From assembly GCA_947493175.1 (NCBI GenBank), contig CANLQD010000003.1, positions 496,001 through 560,000 of the forward strand: 64,000 nucleotides of DNA, read 5' to 3'. Positions within the stretch are counted from its first letter, which is position 1, and every line of letters starts with the position of its first letter. Position numbers and translations under genes: made by a program. This document shows, one piece after another, positions 47,736-57,082 of the stretch. The notes beneath the pieces were generated by a model. It searched no databases and was not told the origin of the DNA. It saw nothing but the letters and a program-made list of their open reading frames with translations. Source of the stretch: an uncultured Flavobacteriaceae bacterium. GTDB lineage: Bacteria > Bacteroidota > Bacteroidia > Flavobacteriales > Flavobacteriaceae.

Positions 47736-48878
47736 CTATTTTAGGGCCGCTTCCTTGTTCAGGTTTTTACTGATTACGAACTCGACCCTTCGGTTTTGTT
47801 GGCGGCCCTCGTCTGTGGCATTGTCGGTGATAGGAAAGGTACCACCATGCCCCTTCCAAACAATACGATCTTTAGGCACTCCCAGTTTCTGAAGGTAACT
47901 GGCGACCGCTTCTGCCCTTTCCTGCGACAAACGCTGGTTATATAAGGGCGTACCCACATTATCGGTATGACCGTTGATGGTAATTCGTAGATTGGCGTTG
48001 GAATGTAAGAGTGCATACACTTTCTGCAACTCGGTCTTGGAAACGGCCAACAACTCGGACCTATCGAACTCAAAAAGCACATTTTTGAAGATATAGTTGC
48101 GATCCAACTCTATATTCCTTGTCTCCTTACCATCGGCAATCGCCACCAACTCTGCTGGTTCCGGCTGTTTTTTGGCGGTGGTAACCGATACCATATCCAG
48201 ATAGTAGTAGGCCCCCTGTTTGGTATTCTTCTTGGTTTTGAATAGTCTGGTACGGGCGTTGGTCTTAAAATTACCAATACTCATAAAACGTTCGCTACCT
48301 TTAGCGGTGAACTGGGTGCTTACCAAAATCCAATCCTTTGTGTCGGAATAAAAATTGGTATAACCGATTTCCATATAGTTATAGGTATGACCCTGCAACT
48401 GATATCGGCGTCTTTTCGAAAGGTCTTTTTGTGTCTGTATCTTTAATTCGTAATTCGAAAACAGCACACCAAATTCCTTGATAGCCGAATCGGACTTTTC
48501 AGCCAAACTTACGTAGAACGACACTTGGTACTTTTTTCCTTTTTGCAAGGGTCCTGACAGTTCTACCTGGAGGTATTCCCTGTAATCGTCCGGTGCATAT
48601 ACATACAAACCCGTGTAGCCATCCCCAAAATCGGCAGGTTGCCGCCCCTTAAAATTTTCAGGAGTCCCCATGGCGGTGCTACAGGCATTAAAATAATCGG
48701 TAGTTCCTGAGGTGGGACAGGACCAAAAAGCAACATTGGTATCGAAAAGGCCCAAGCGTTCGGGGCAGGTAACATATTGCTCAAAACTGGGGTTTTTGAC
48801 CAAGTTTTGCCCGTTCACCAAACCCGTAAAGACAAGGCAAAGAAAGCTACTATACCATTTAAAACTTGCAGAGGCCAT
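47736..48878 (-). CDS. OmpA-family protein with N-terminal carbohydrate-binding-like domain
   Basis: A 380-residue protein with a signal peptide (about residues 1-24, ending VNGQ). Residues 25-230 start NLVKNPSFEQYVTCP and have the jelly-roll-like pattern seen before OmpA domains in Bacteroidota. Residues about 265-375 are an OmpA peptidoglycan-binding domain: LFEFDRSEL, INGHTDNVGTPLYNQRLSQE and GRQQNRRVEF. It should link the outer membrane to the cell wall. Confidence 0.88.
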   Translation of the reverse strand: MASASFKWYSSFLCLVFTGLVNGQNLVKNPSFEQYVTCPERLGLFDTNVAFWSCPTSGTTDYFNACSTAMGTPENFKGRQPADFGDGYTGLYVYAPDDYREYLQVELSGPLQKGKKYQVSFYVSLAEKSDSAIKEFGVLFSNYELKIQTQKDLSKRRRYQLQGHTYNYMEIGYTNFYSDTKDWILVSTQFTAKGSERFMSIGNFKTNARTRLFKTKKNTKQGAYYYLDMVSVTTAKKQPEPAELVAIADGKETRNIELDRNYIFKNVLFEFDRSELLAVSKTELQKVYALLHSNANLRITINGHTDNVGTPLYNQRLSQERAEAVASYLQKLGVPKDRIVWKGHGGTFPITDNATDEGRQQNRRVEFVISKNLNKEAALK

Positions 48879-48977
48879 TACTTAGGGCATTTTTACCAGT
48901 CTAAATTAGCAAATAATGGTCAAGCGGAACGGTTCCTTCGATAAACGAACGTATTTTGGGGTGTGATGTTCCCTGCC

Positions 48978-50021
48978 TTAGAATGCGCTATCTGACAGCC
49001 GAATGTTATCCATCAAAACCGAGGTAGCCCCATCGGTAGCAGAAACCCCCAATTCTAAACTATTCTGGAGTCCGTTCGAAGTTTGAAGGTTGATATCCCT
49101 TACACCGATAAGTTGTTCCCCATTTTGCCAAAGTTCCAATACTCCATTGTCGGTATTACTCAAGCTAAGATGCACCTTTACCTTAAACCACTCCCCTATG
49201 GGTACCGTTGTTTCAGAAGCACTTTCGAATTGAAGTTTTGCCCCAAACTTGTTATTGAAGGCTAGTTTACCTCCGGTAATAATGACCCGGGGTCCGGGAG
49301 ATCCTTCGAAATAAGAACTTTCAAAATCGACCAAACTATAAGGCATTCCGGATTCAATATAATAATCGGCCTCGAACCAGATGTCGGATCCCTTCACGAA
49401 GTACCCCAAAGTCGAAGTTATACTGGTTTTGGAAGTCACCATATCCGCTGTCGGTGCCACCGCTACAAATCGTATCACGTTGTTTTCAGCGTCTTGAGAA
49501 TCGGGAACGATTTCCATACGGTTATCCAGAAAGTCACAGGATCCCTGTAATATGCATTGGCTCAAAAGCACATAATCAGATACTTCCTTCGCCATTGGAC
49601 TTTGTAAAGTGAAATTGGTCCAGAAAAGACGTTCACTTTCCAAATCTGAAATAAACAGATCGGTAAAATTTTGAAGCATCTCGAAATCCTCCTCAAAATT
49701 ATTCTTAACGGGCACTAAATCACCATCCGATTTTAAGAATGTACCTGATTCACTAGTTTCATAGTTATTTGACAAAAAATTGGGTTCAAAATACTGAAGT
49801 GCAAATTCGCAGGTATCCCCCTCTTCTATGTACGCCTCTCCATTTTCATAAATAAAAAGTGTATTCCCGTTGGGGTCCGTAAAGGACTCCAAGAGGGATT
49901 CTTGACCGCATCCACCGGAGATTTCAGCTTCAATAGCCTCTGAGGTCCCACTGTTTTCACAGCCGACCAAAAGAAGGTAGACCAAAAGAAGACCGTATGT
50001 GGTATAATGGTTTGTACGCAT
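48978..50021 (-). CDS. Lipoprotein with lectin-like (ConA-type) C-terminal domain
   Basis: A 347-residue protein with a canonical lipobox (LLVGC, Cys21). Residues about 35-130 are acidic and hold paired cysteines. Residues about 165-345 look like a concanavalin-A-type beta sandwich of the polysaccharide-lyase/LamG sort: IWFEADYYIES, KLAFNNKFGAKLQFES, WFKVKVHLSLSNTDNGVLEL and VLMDNIRL. No catalytic residues could be confirmed, so binding of a glycan is as likely as cleavage. Monocistronic on the minus strand. Confidence 0.65.
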   Translation of the reverse strand: MRTNHYTTYGLLLVYLLLVGCENSGTSEAIEAEISGGCGQESLLESFTDPNGNTLFIYENGEAYIEEGDTCEFALQYFEPNFLSNNYETSESGTFLKSDGDLVPVKNNFEEDFEMLQNFTDLFISDLESERLFWTNFTLQSPMAKEVSDYVLLSQCILQGSCDFLDNRMEIVPDSQDAENNVIRFVAVAPTADMVTSKTSITSTLGYFVKGSDIWFEADYYIESGMPYSLVDFESSYFEGSPGPRVIITGGKLAFNNKFGAKLQFESASETTVPIGEWFKVKVHLSLSNTDNGVLELWQNGEQLIGVRDINLQTSNGLQNSLELGVSATDGATSVLMDNIRLSDSAF

Positions 50022-50134
50022 ACAGAACTTGCTATTTCTGTATGATAACGTAAAAACGAATCAATTATTAAAAATGGAGTGGTAATTCCTATTTAACGCA
50101 TATGAAAGTACGCTATTGCTCCTGACCAATCATC

Positions 50135-51886
50135 CTAAAAATCGAACTTATAGGTAGCACCGCCCAAAACCTGTAGCCCTTGCACTGGAAAATTGGCCCA
50201 ACGTTGGTAGTTGTTATTGGCCAGGTTGGCCCCATTCAAGAAAATCGATAATTGACTACTCAAACGATATCCTATATGGGCATTGGCATCGAAAAAACTA
50301 TCCAAGGTTAAAATGGTTGCCGGAAACTCTGAAAAAATACCACTTGCAGTGGCTACAGTAGCTACATCTTGCCGTTCACCAACAAAGAAAAGATTCGCTC
50401 CCATAAACCATTTTTCACCGATTTGATAGTCCAAGAACAAGTTCGCCTTTACCTCGGGTAAATTCCACGCTGGGCGGTCGGTCTCCGTATTGTAATTAAA
50501 GTATTCCGCGTTGATGCTCATCGTAAAATTTCGGTTGAAATCGACGTTCAACTCCCCAAAAATGCCCACTGTTCGAATGTCGTCGTAAAATACATCGAAC
50601 GAATTGCCGAAATTATATCCTTTTTCATCGGTCCTTCCCGTATTTTGTGGATTCAGCAAAAACAACGGTCTTCTATTTTCCGCTTTGTAGCTTCCTTTGA
50701 TGTTGTAACTAAGATTGGGCAACAGCTGTCCGCGAAGACCTAGATAGCCATCATATTGCTGGTCGGTAGGCACAATATTCAAGGTTGGGGATACAAACGG
50801 ATTGTCTTCCACGAACCCATAATATGAATTTTGCCTTAATTCTCCTTCTATACCTCCATAGGCAATGGCAAATTCATCTAGCAGTCGATAAGATGCTGTT
50901 ACTGCGGGATAAATGTAAAAATTACTATCACTGCGTTCACCATCGAGCCCATAAACGAGATTCACACCCAAGTTCAGGGACAGGTCATCGCGCAACATGG
51001 TAAGGCTTGGATTGATCCCGACTTGTAGATTGCTGTAGTCGATACCAAAATCGTTCGTTGGTAAATTAAGAGGTGCGTTTTCAAAGCTACCATTTACATA
51101 ATCTACCTTTAGCGCTACGGTAAAAAGCTCTTCTTGCACCGGGAACTCAAATGTAGGTTCGAACACCACACGATTCTCTCCCGATTCTACCGTATCCCAA
51201 AATCGACGGTATTGCAATTGGGCGCTTTTGAAATAAGCATCCTCTAGGTTGATGTGCCCGCCCGCTTCAACCATGAAGTAGTTCTGACGTTCATCGATGG
51301 CATCAACAGTCGCCGCATCGAAGGTGTCAGATGGCAGTCCGTACCAATTGTACAGTTGGTGCTGCGCGCCGACATCGAAACCCCAATCGAAGTCGCGATC
51401 CCTCTTTTTAAAGGCGCCTTCCAACTCTGTACTACTGAATATGTTATCGAGTTCGACTCCCGCAATATCTCCCCGAGACGAGTTATGATTGAGACCCACC
51501 GTATAGCCCGATTCCCGATCGATAGCCCTACTCGTATAGAATTTGGCCATCAAATTCGCAGGGTTGCCCCCTCCTGCCGAAGCATAAGAGTTGAATAATT
51601 CTGGGGGTGGCACTTTTTTGACCCTTGTGGCTTTTCCCTTTGCCGGAGTAAAGGTCGAAGCGACGGGAACTGAAAAAATGTTGTATTCGATTTTCTTTTT
51701 TTGTAGCACGATGGAATCATTGAAATTCGGCATCGACTTTATCTTAAAGGCATCGGAAATGGTGGGTGAGTACGCCTTGGTAACGGTAACCGTTTCGGTT
51801 CCCAGGTCTTTTTCGTCTTCTTGGGCGTTTGTGGTTACCGTCATGCCCAACAGCAAGACCATAATGAGATAAATGTGCTTTTGCAT
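50135..51886 (-). CDS. TonB-receptor-like outer membrane barrel lacking a plug
   Basis: A 583-residue outer membrane protein with a signal peptide (MQKHIYLIMVLLLGMTVTTNAQ, cut after AQ) and ETVTVTKAYSPTISDAFK just after it, which recalls a TonB-box/plug remnant. The remaining length is alternating strands of a beta barrel ending in LGGATYKFDF. A full plug domain of about 130 residues is not visible. It follows a large TPR protein gene by 14 bp, a pairing seen in many Flavobacteriaceae. The two may work together at the outer membrane, but the role is unknown. Confidence 0.82.
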   Translation of the reverse strand: MQKHIYLIMVLLLGMTVTTNAQEDEKDLGTETVTVTKAYSPTISDAFKIKSMPNFNDSIVLQKKKIEYNIFSVPVASTFTPAKGKATRVKKVPPPELFNSYASAGGGNPANLMAKFYTSRAIDRESGYTVGLNHNSSRGDIAGVELDNIFSSTELEGAFKKRDRDFDWGFDVGAQHQLYNWYGLPSDTFDAATVDAIDERQNYFMVEAGGHINLEDAYFKSAQLQYRRFWDTVESGENRVVFEPTFEFPVQEELFTVALKVDYVNGSFENAPLNLPTNDFGIDYSNLQVGINPSLTMLRDDLSLNLGVNLVYGLDGERSDSNFYIYPAVTASYRLLDEFAIAYGGIEGELRQNSYYGFVEDNPFVSPTLNIVPTDQQYDGYLGLRGQLLPNLSYNIKGSYKAENRRPLFLLNPQNTGRTDEKGYNFGNSFDVFYDDIRTVGIFGELNVDFNRNFTMSINAEYFNYNTETDRPAWNLPEVKANLFLDYQIGEKWFMGANLFFVGERQDVATVATASGIFSEFPATILTLDSFFDANAHIGYRLSSQLSIFLNGANLANNNYQRWANFPVQGLQVLGGATYKFDF

Positions 51887-51900
51887 ACCGTGTTCTATTT

Positions 51901-54900
51901 TTATCGGTTTCCGGGGTCAACGGATGAATTGCTTTTTGCTTCTTTTGATTTGATAATTGCCAACTCTGCTCTTGCATCGGAGACAATCTCGGGGAACTGA
52001 CTAAAGTTGTCACTAACACTCTCCAAAATATAGGTCGCTTGATAGGCATCGCCCAAGGCATAAAAGTTTTTAGCCATCACGATTAGCCCTTTTCCACCCC
52101 ATTCTTTGTAGGCCGCGTAGTCTTTGGCCAACTTCTGTACAGCTATATTCGAGTTTTCAAAATCACCTGACTTCTGCATAAAATATGCATTGTAATAAAG
52201 TGCTTCGGCCGCCGTAGCGCCGGAAGCGATTTTGAGTACCCCTTTATAAGCGGTTTCCGCTTTTGCTTCATCGCCCGTTGCTATAGCGGAACGGGCAATC
52301 ATTATTTGGGCATCGCTTTTGATTCGATTGTCGATACTGGGGGTCGCCAAAACCTTTTCGGCATAGGCCAATGTCTGATCATAATTTTTTTGTTGGTAAT
52401 AGCCCTTCATCAAATTTGATTGGGCAAACGTGCGGTTTTGCTGAATATCGGCCGTATTTTCCAGTCGTTCCAAATATGGCAAGGCACTATTATAGTCGTT
52501 CTTTCCGATGAAAATTTCACATACCCGGGTGAGCGCCTGCTCGGCATATTCACTACCGCCCTTATCGGCCACGAATTGATAGTTGGGCAGCGCCTTCTCT
52601 TTCTGTCCCTTCGCAAAATAGAGCTGTGCCAGGTTAAAATTGGCCTTAACGGAATGTAAGCCGTTCGGGAATTGCCGAATGTATTTTTCATAGCCTCTAA
52701 TGGCTGCATCTTTTTTACCCTCCAAGTTCTGCTTGTCGGCAGATTCAAAGGTGGCATTGTCCAATTCGGAGTCTGTAACTTCAACAAAATCAAGGTCCCT
52801 TACCCAGGCGGCATACTCATCGACACGACCCATATCTACATAGATCAATTTAGCGGTCGCAACGGCCTGTACCGCTTCTTGTGTATTCGGAAAATCCCTG
52901 ACCACACTTTTGAATTTGCCCAAGGCCTGTTCATTACGGCTCGCATTATAGTGTACCAGACCTTGACGCATCATTGCCTGTGGCACCAAGGAACTACCAC
53001 GGTACTCGCTAACCAAACGGTCGTAGGTCTGAAGCCCTTTTTGTTCGTTTCCGGAACTGACATAGGTATTGCCCAGTTCAAAAAGCGCATCATCTTTTAA
53101 GGTCGATTTGGGATAGGCAGACACAAAACGATCGAGTTCCTCGATCTTGGTATCCCTCTTATCTACAAAGCCATAACTCATCGCTTTTTGGTAAGCCGCG
53201 TAGTCTTTTTGTGGACCCGATAACGCCAAGGCTTTGTTATAGGTCTCGATCGCGGGCCAGTACTTTCTGCTTACAAAGTAGCTATCTCCCAACCTCAAAT
53301 ATCCGTCGTATAATTTTTGGGTATTGTCGGTACCGGAATTCGTGAAATCGGTAAAATTGGAGATGGCTTTTGGATAATCGCGTAGTTTAAAATAAGCATA
53401 GGCCAAGTTATACCCTAGTTCCTTATATTCTTCTGTCGACGAGGCCATGGAATTCTGCTGAAATGCCAAAAAACCGCTCAGTGCTTCATCGAATCGGTTC
53501 AATAGGTAATCGGCCTCGGCTTTCCAATAATGGGCCCTGGCCTCGAAAAGTCTGTCCTCGGCACTTCCCAACGATTTTGCAAAGGCCGCGGAAGCTCCGC
53601 TATGGTCACCATCGATAAAGAGTTCGATACCTCGATAGTAAGCAACTTTCTGATACGTAGCCTTGCTGGCAAAACCACGATTGTTCTCTAACAATTCCAT
53701 AGCACCTGCGAAATTTTTGGAGGTGATGTACGAATCGACCAGTAACTCTTGCATTTCCTGTTGATGGGTATCATTCGGATACTTTTCTAAATAATTGAGG
53801 ATTACCTGTGGAACCGGTTCATACGCATTGCCCACTTCGTAACTAAGCCTGGCATAATTGAGATACGCATCTTTCTGTATTTCGGCCGAAAAATCCATTT
53901 GCGAAGCATTCCGAAAAGCGTTCAGGGCCTCTTGTTTTTTATCGAGTTTCAAATAGCACTCTGCCAAATGGTAATAGGCATTCTGGGAAACGCTGTTGGT
54001 ACCCCCGATAATCTTGTTGAATTGCTGAATGGCATTGGCAAAGTCCCCTTGTTTGAAATAACTGTATCCCAATAGATAAAAATCCGTATTGCTCCATTTA
54101 CCCCTTTTACCTCGATATTGTTCCAAGTACGGAATGGCATCGGCGTATTGTTTTAGATTAAAATAACTTTCTCCGATGATCTTGTTAAGTTCTGACTTTT
54201 CGCTCCGATCCGACTTTGGAAGCTGCTGTTTAGCCAAAGCGATCGCCTCTTCGAACTTACCAAGTTTAAAGTTCATATCGGCCTGATAGTAGCTGAGTTT
54301 CTCCTCGAGCAGTTCGGGGTCGTTGATTTGATCAAAGCGCTGGTTTGCCTCTTCGTAATCGTCTTGCTGATAGGCAATATATCCCATATAGTATTTTGCC
54401 TGGGAACCATAAAGGGGAGAATCGCTCACTTTGTCCAAATAGCGTTTTGCCTCTTTCTGTTTTCCCGAGGTAAATAGGGAATACCCATAGTTAAAATTGA
54501 ACTTATCCATCTCTTTTCTAGAAAGGGCATTTTGGTCTACCTTGTTGTACCACTTTAAGGCGTAGGGATATTTTCCCGTACCAAAATAGTACTCGGCCAC
54601 ATCGGCAAAGGCCGAGTTCCGCTTGGTGGAAGTGGGGTATTTTTCCACAAAATCCTCCATCAATCGATCGGCACCCAACTGGTTTAGGCGAACCGCTGCA
54701 TTGGCCTCGTAGTAAGCACTGTTAGCCTTGGTCTCCAAATTATCGGTGCTATTTTTTACCTTGGCAAAGATGGTTTGTGCCGCTTGGTACTGCTCATTGT
54801 TATAGAGCGCCAAGGCATCTTGGTAGTCTTTATCGTTGTGGGTGTAGATTTTGGTTTCTTGGGAAATCCCCAAAAACAGCATCCCCAAGAACAAGGGGAG

Positions 54901-54924
54901 CAAAACGGTCGTTTTTTGATGCAT
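51901..54924 (-). CDS. Large periplasmic TPR-repeat protein
   Basis: A 1007-residue protein with a signal peptide (LLPLFLGMLFLGISQ) and then a continuous array of tetratricopeptide repeats, for example YYEANAAVRLNQL, YYMGYIAYQQDDYEEANQRFD, YYHLAECYLKLDKKQEALNAF and ALFELGNTYVSSGNEQKG. The repeat spacing and the pattern xFPNxxxAxxA are like those of CpoB/BamD/SprE-type envelope proteins. Directly upstream of the plugless barrel gene (14 bp), so one transcript is likely. A role as a scaffold in outer membrane assembly or secretion is inferred. Confidence 0.88.
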   Translation of the reverse strand: MHQKTTVLLPLFLGMLFLGISQETKIYTHNDKDYQDALALYNNEQYQAAQTIFAKVKNSTDNLETKANSAYYEANAAVRLNQLGADRLMEDFVEKYPTSTKRNSAFADVAEYYFGTGKYPYALKWYNKVDQNALSRKEMDKFNFNYGYSLFTSGKQKEAKRYLDKVSDSPLYGSQAKYYMGYIAYQQDDYEEANQRFDQINDPELLEEKLSYYQADMNFKLGKFEEAIALAKQQLPKSDRSEKSELNKIIGESYFNLKQYADAIPYLEQYRGKRGKWSNTDFYLLGYSYFKQGDFANAIQQFNKIIGGTNSVSQNAYYHLAECYLKLDKKQEALNAFRNASQMDFSAEIQKDAYLNYARLSYEVGNAYEPVPQVILNYLEKYPNDTHQQEMQELLVDSYITSKNFAGAMELLENNRGFASKATYQKVAYYRGIELFIDGDHSGASAAFAKSLGSAEDRLFEARAHYWKAEADYLLNRFDEALSGFLAFQQNSMASSTEEYKELGYNLAYAYFKLRDYPKAISNFTDFTNSGTDNTQKLYDGYLRLGDSYFVSRKYWPAIETYNKALALSGPQKDYAAYQKAMSYGFVDKRDTKIEELDRFVSAYPKSTLKDDALFELGNTYVSSGNEQKGLQTYDRLVSEYRGSSLVPQAMMRQGLVHYNASRNEQALGKFKSVVRDFPNTQEAVQAVATAKLIYVDMGRVDEYAAWVRDLDFVEVTDSELDNATFESADKQNLEGKKDAAIRGYEKYIRQFPNGLHSVKANFNLAQLYFAKGQKEKALPNYQFVADKGGSEYAEQALTRVCEIFIGKNDYNSALPYLERLENTADIQQNRTFAQSNLMKGYYQQKNYDQTLAYAEKVLATPSIDNRIKSDAQIMIARSAIATGDEAKAETAYKGVLKIASGATAAEALYYNAYFMQKSGDFENSNIAVQKLAKDYAAYKEWGGKGLIVMAKNFYALGDAYQATYILESVSDNFSQFPEIVSDARAELAIIKSKEAKSNSSVDPGNR

Positions 54925-55358
54925 AGTGTTCTAACTATTTACTAGAGTATATAACGGCAAATATGATGCCTAAGTATATGATTTCTTCTCGAGTTGTTAG
55001 TTTCCCTACGAATTTCGCACCTGCATGTCGGCTCTTAGGCAGGTTTTACATGCCAATGAAGTCATTTTAGAGTTCATCATAGGGGCGCTATGGTGAAACT
55101 TAAAAAATATCCTATTTTATTGTATCTAAAGACTTCATTACAAAGTTTCAATGCATAATCCGGGTTTAACTTAATTTCAAAGGAAAAGATTTTCCTAAAA
55201 CGCCCCTTTCAAATCTCGGGGAACTTATTACTTTTATATCAACAAAGAAGCTGATGAACCTGAGCAAAGGAGTATTGCGAATAGCATGTTAAAATGGGTA
55301 AGGGCTTATCACTGCACATTTCTTAGTCGGCCAAAAGAATCAAAAATCCTGAAAATCG
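54925..55358. other. Divergent intergenic region between TPR gene and ftsE
   Basis: About 430 bp without a supported gene. Near-consensus -7 elements are seen: CATATTTG on the minus strand (54958-54965) for the TPR gene and TACTTTTA (55229-55236) on the plus strand for ftsE. No hairpin with a T run, no RNA family recognised. Confidence 0.5.
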
Positions 55359-56042
55359 ATGTCGGAAACCATTTTACAATTAACAGATGCGTCTATTTTC
55401 CAAAAAGAAAGTTTGGTTCTCAAAGACGTAACCCTGAAAATAAATTCAGGAGAATTTGTATACCTCATCGGTAAGACCGGAAGCGGCAAGAGCAGTTTCA
55501 TGAAAACACTCTATGGTGATATTCCTTTGAAAAAGGGAGCCGGCAGCATCGTAGATTTCGATTTAAAGAAACTGCGAGAAAAAGATATTCCATACCTTCG
55601 GCGGAAACTGGGCATTGTTTTTCAAGACTTCAAATTGCTTCCCGACCGCAATATCAACAACAATCTAAAGTTTGTGCTCAAGGCGACCGGTTGGAAAGAC
55701 ACCGCAAAAATGAATACCCAAATCGAGAACGTGCTCGATAAAGTAGGCATGAAGACCAAGGGCTTCAAGTTCCCACATGAAATTTCGGGAGGAGAACAGC
55801 AACGTATCGCCATCGCAAGAGCGCTATTAAACGACCCGGAACTTATTATCGCCGATGAGCCGACAGGAAATCTGGATCCCCAAACCAGTGTCGAGGTGAT
55901 GAAAGTACTACAGGATATCAACAAATCGGGCCGTACAATTTTGATGGCGACCCATGATTATGCCTTGATTCTAAAATTTCCTTCCAAAACCCTCAAGTGC
56001 GACGGCGGAAAGGTCTTTGAAGTTGTGCAAAGGGCTGTATAG
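55359..56042 (+). CDS. ftsE: Cell division ATP-binding protein FtsE
   Basis: A 227-residue ABC ATPase of the FtsE type, which with FtsX controls septal cell-wall hydrolases. Walker A GKTGSGKSS (38-46), Q-loop GIVFQDFKLLPDRN, signature SGGEQQRIAIARALL, Walker B LIIADEPTGNLDP and the switch histidine ATHDYAL are intact. The PDRNINNNLKFVL segment is typical of FtsE. No ftsX gene lies next to it, as is common in Bacteroidota. Confidence 0.92.
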   Translation: MSETILQLTDASIFQKESLVLKDVTLKINSGEFVYLIGKTGSGKSSFMKTLYGDIPLKKGAGSIVDFDLKKLREKDIPYLRRKLGIVFQDFKLLPDRNINNNLKFVLKATGWKDTAKMNTQIENVLDKVGMKTKGFKFPHEISGGEQQRIAIARALLNDPELIIADEPTGNLDPQTSVEVMKVLQDINKSGRTILMATHDYALILKFPSKTLKCDGGKVFEVVQRAV

Positions 56043-56262
56043 CATTTTTTTCCTATTTCCATCATCGTACTGCGCTACTTAAAGACAGCCTATAGATCTA
56101 CACAGGTGGTTAAAAAATGTCGGCAAGAAAGAAATGGGGTGTCCTTGTACCCAATGGCACCTTTTATTTGTTTGCTAACTTTATTTTAGCCTCAGAACGT
56201 AAGTGTACAAACGAAAAAAGTGCACTTTTACCTTTCATCGATCATTCATCTAAAACGAACAC

Positions 56263-57066
56263 ATGTTATCAAAACTCCTTAGACCAACTTTCTTTTTTTT
56301 CTCAATTCTATTCTTGACCAATACTACTCAACTCAATGGGCAATACTCAAAGCCGTCTGAAGCCGATGTAGCGATTCGCAAAATGCTTCTTGCCTTGGAT
56401 TCTGATTTTTGGGAGACCTACAACAACTGCAATATCGATGATTTTAGAGCATACCTGACGAAAGATTTGGAGTTCTACCATGACAAAGGCGGTTTAACTG
56501 TTGGTCTGGAAGAAATGCTCGCCTTGATCAAGGAAGGGGTATGTGGTAATGCCAACAGTCATCTAAGGAGAGAGGCGGTCGAGGGTACCGTACAACTCTT
56601 CCCTTTGAACAATTATGGGGCCATCCTTACCGGAGAACATCTCTTTTATTTAACTGAGAACGGACAGCCGGAACGTGTGGTGGAAAAGGCAAAATTCACC
56701 CACATATGGCGGGAAACCAATGGACAATGGAAAATGGCACGCGTAGTAAGCTACGACCACCAACCCGTATCTGAAAATAGTTTTAAAACACAACTTCTTG
56801 TACCTGTAGAAAAAATCTCTCGTTTTGTTGGACAATATGAAGCCCCAAATACCGGATCTGTAAACATTATGTTGGGAGAAGACAAGGTGCTACAACTAAA
56901 GGCGGGGAAAATGCAATCAAAGCTCCACCCCGAAACGGAAACCCTCTTCTTTATGAAAGAAGCTCCGATAACCATAGAATTTATAACAGATGAAAACGAG
57001 ACTGTTCTCAAATTTGTGGTAAGGGAAAATGGAAACATCGTTGAAGAAGCAAAAAGGGTAAAATAG
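56263..57066 (+). CDS. Secreted DUF4440/NTF2-like protein
   Basis: A 267-residue protein with a signal peptide ending near QLNGQ. Residues about 35-165 form an NTF2-like (DUF4440) domain: LLALDSDFWETYNNCNIDDF, KFTHIWRETNGQWKMARVVSYDHQ in two parts (KFTHIWRETNG, QWKMARVVSYDHQ). Residues about 180-265 resemble the DUF3471-type C-terminal beta domain (RFVGQYEAPNTGSVNI). Binding or small-molecule enzyme roles are both possible. It is 16 bp upstream of a secreted hydrolase on the same strand. Confidence 0.82.
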   Translation: MLSKLLRPTFFFFSILFLTNTTQLNGQYSKPSEADVAIRKMLLALDSDFWETYNNCNIDDFRAYLTKDLEFYHDKGGLTVGLEEMLALIKEGVCGNANSHLRREAVEGTVQLFPLNNYGAILTGEHLFYLTENGQPERVVEKAKFTHIWRETNGQWKMARVVSYDHQPVSENSFKTQLLVPVEKISRFVGQYEAPNTGSVNIMLGEDKVLQLKAGKMQSKLHPETETLFFMKEAPITIEFITDENETVLKFVVRENGNIVEEAKRVK

Positions 57067-57082
57067 CCATAACAAGTATACT

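Noticed and set aside
56117..56317. A 66-codon plus-strand frame before the DUF4440 gene
   Set aside because: It overlaps the start of a well-supported gene in another frame and shows no recognisable features.
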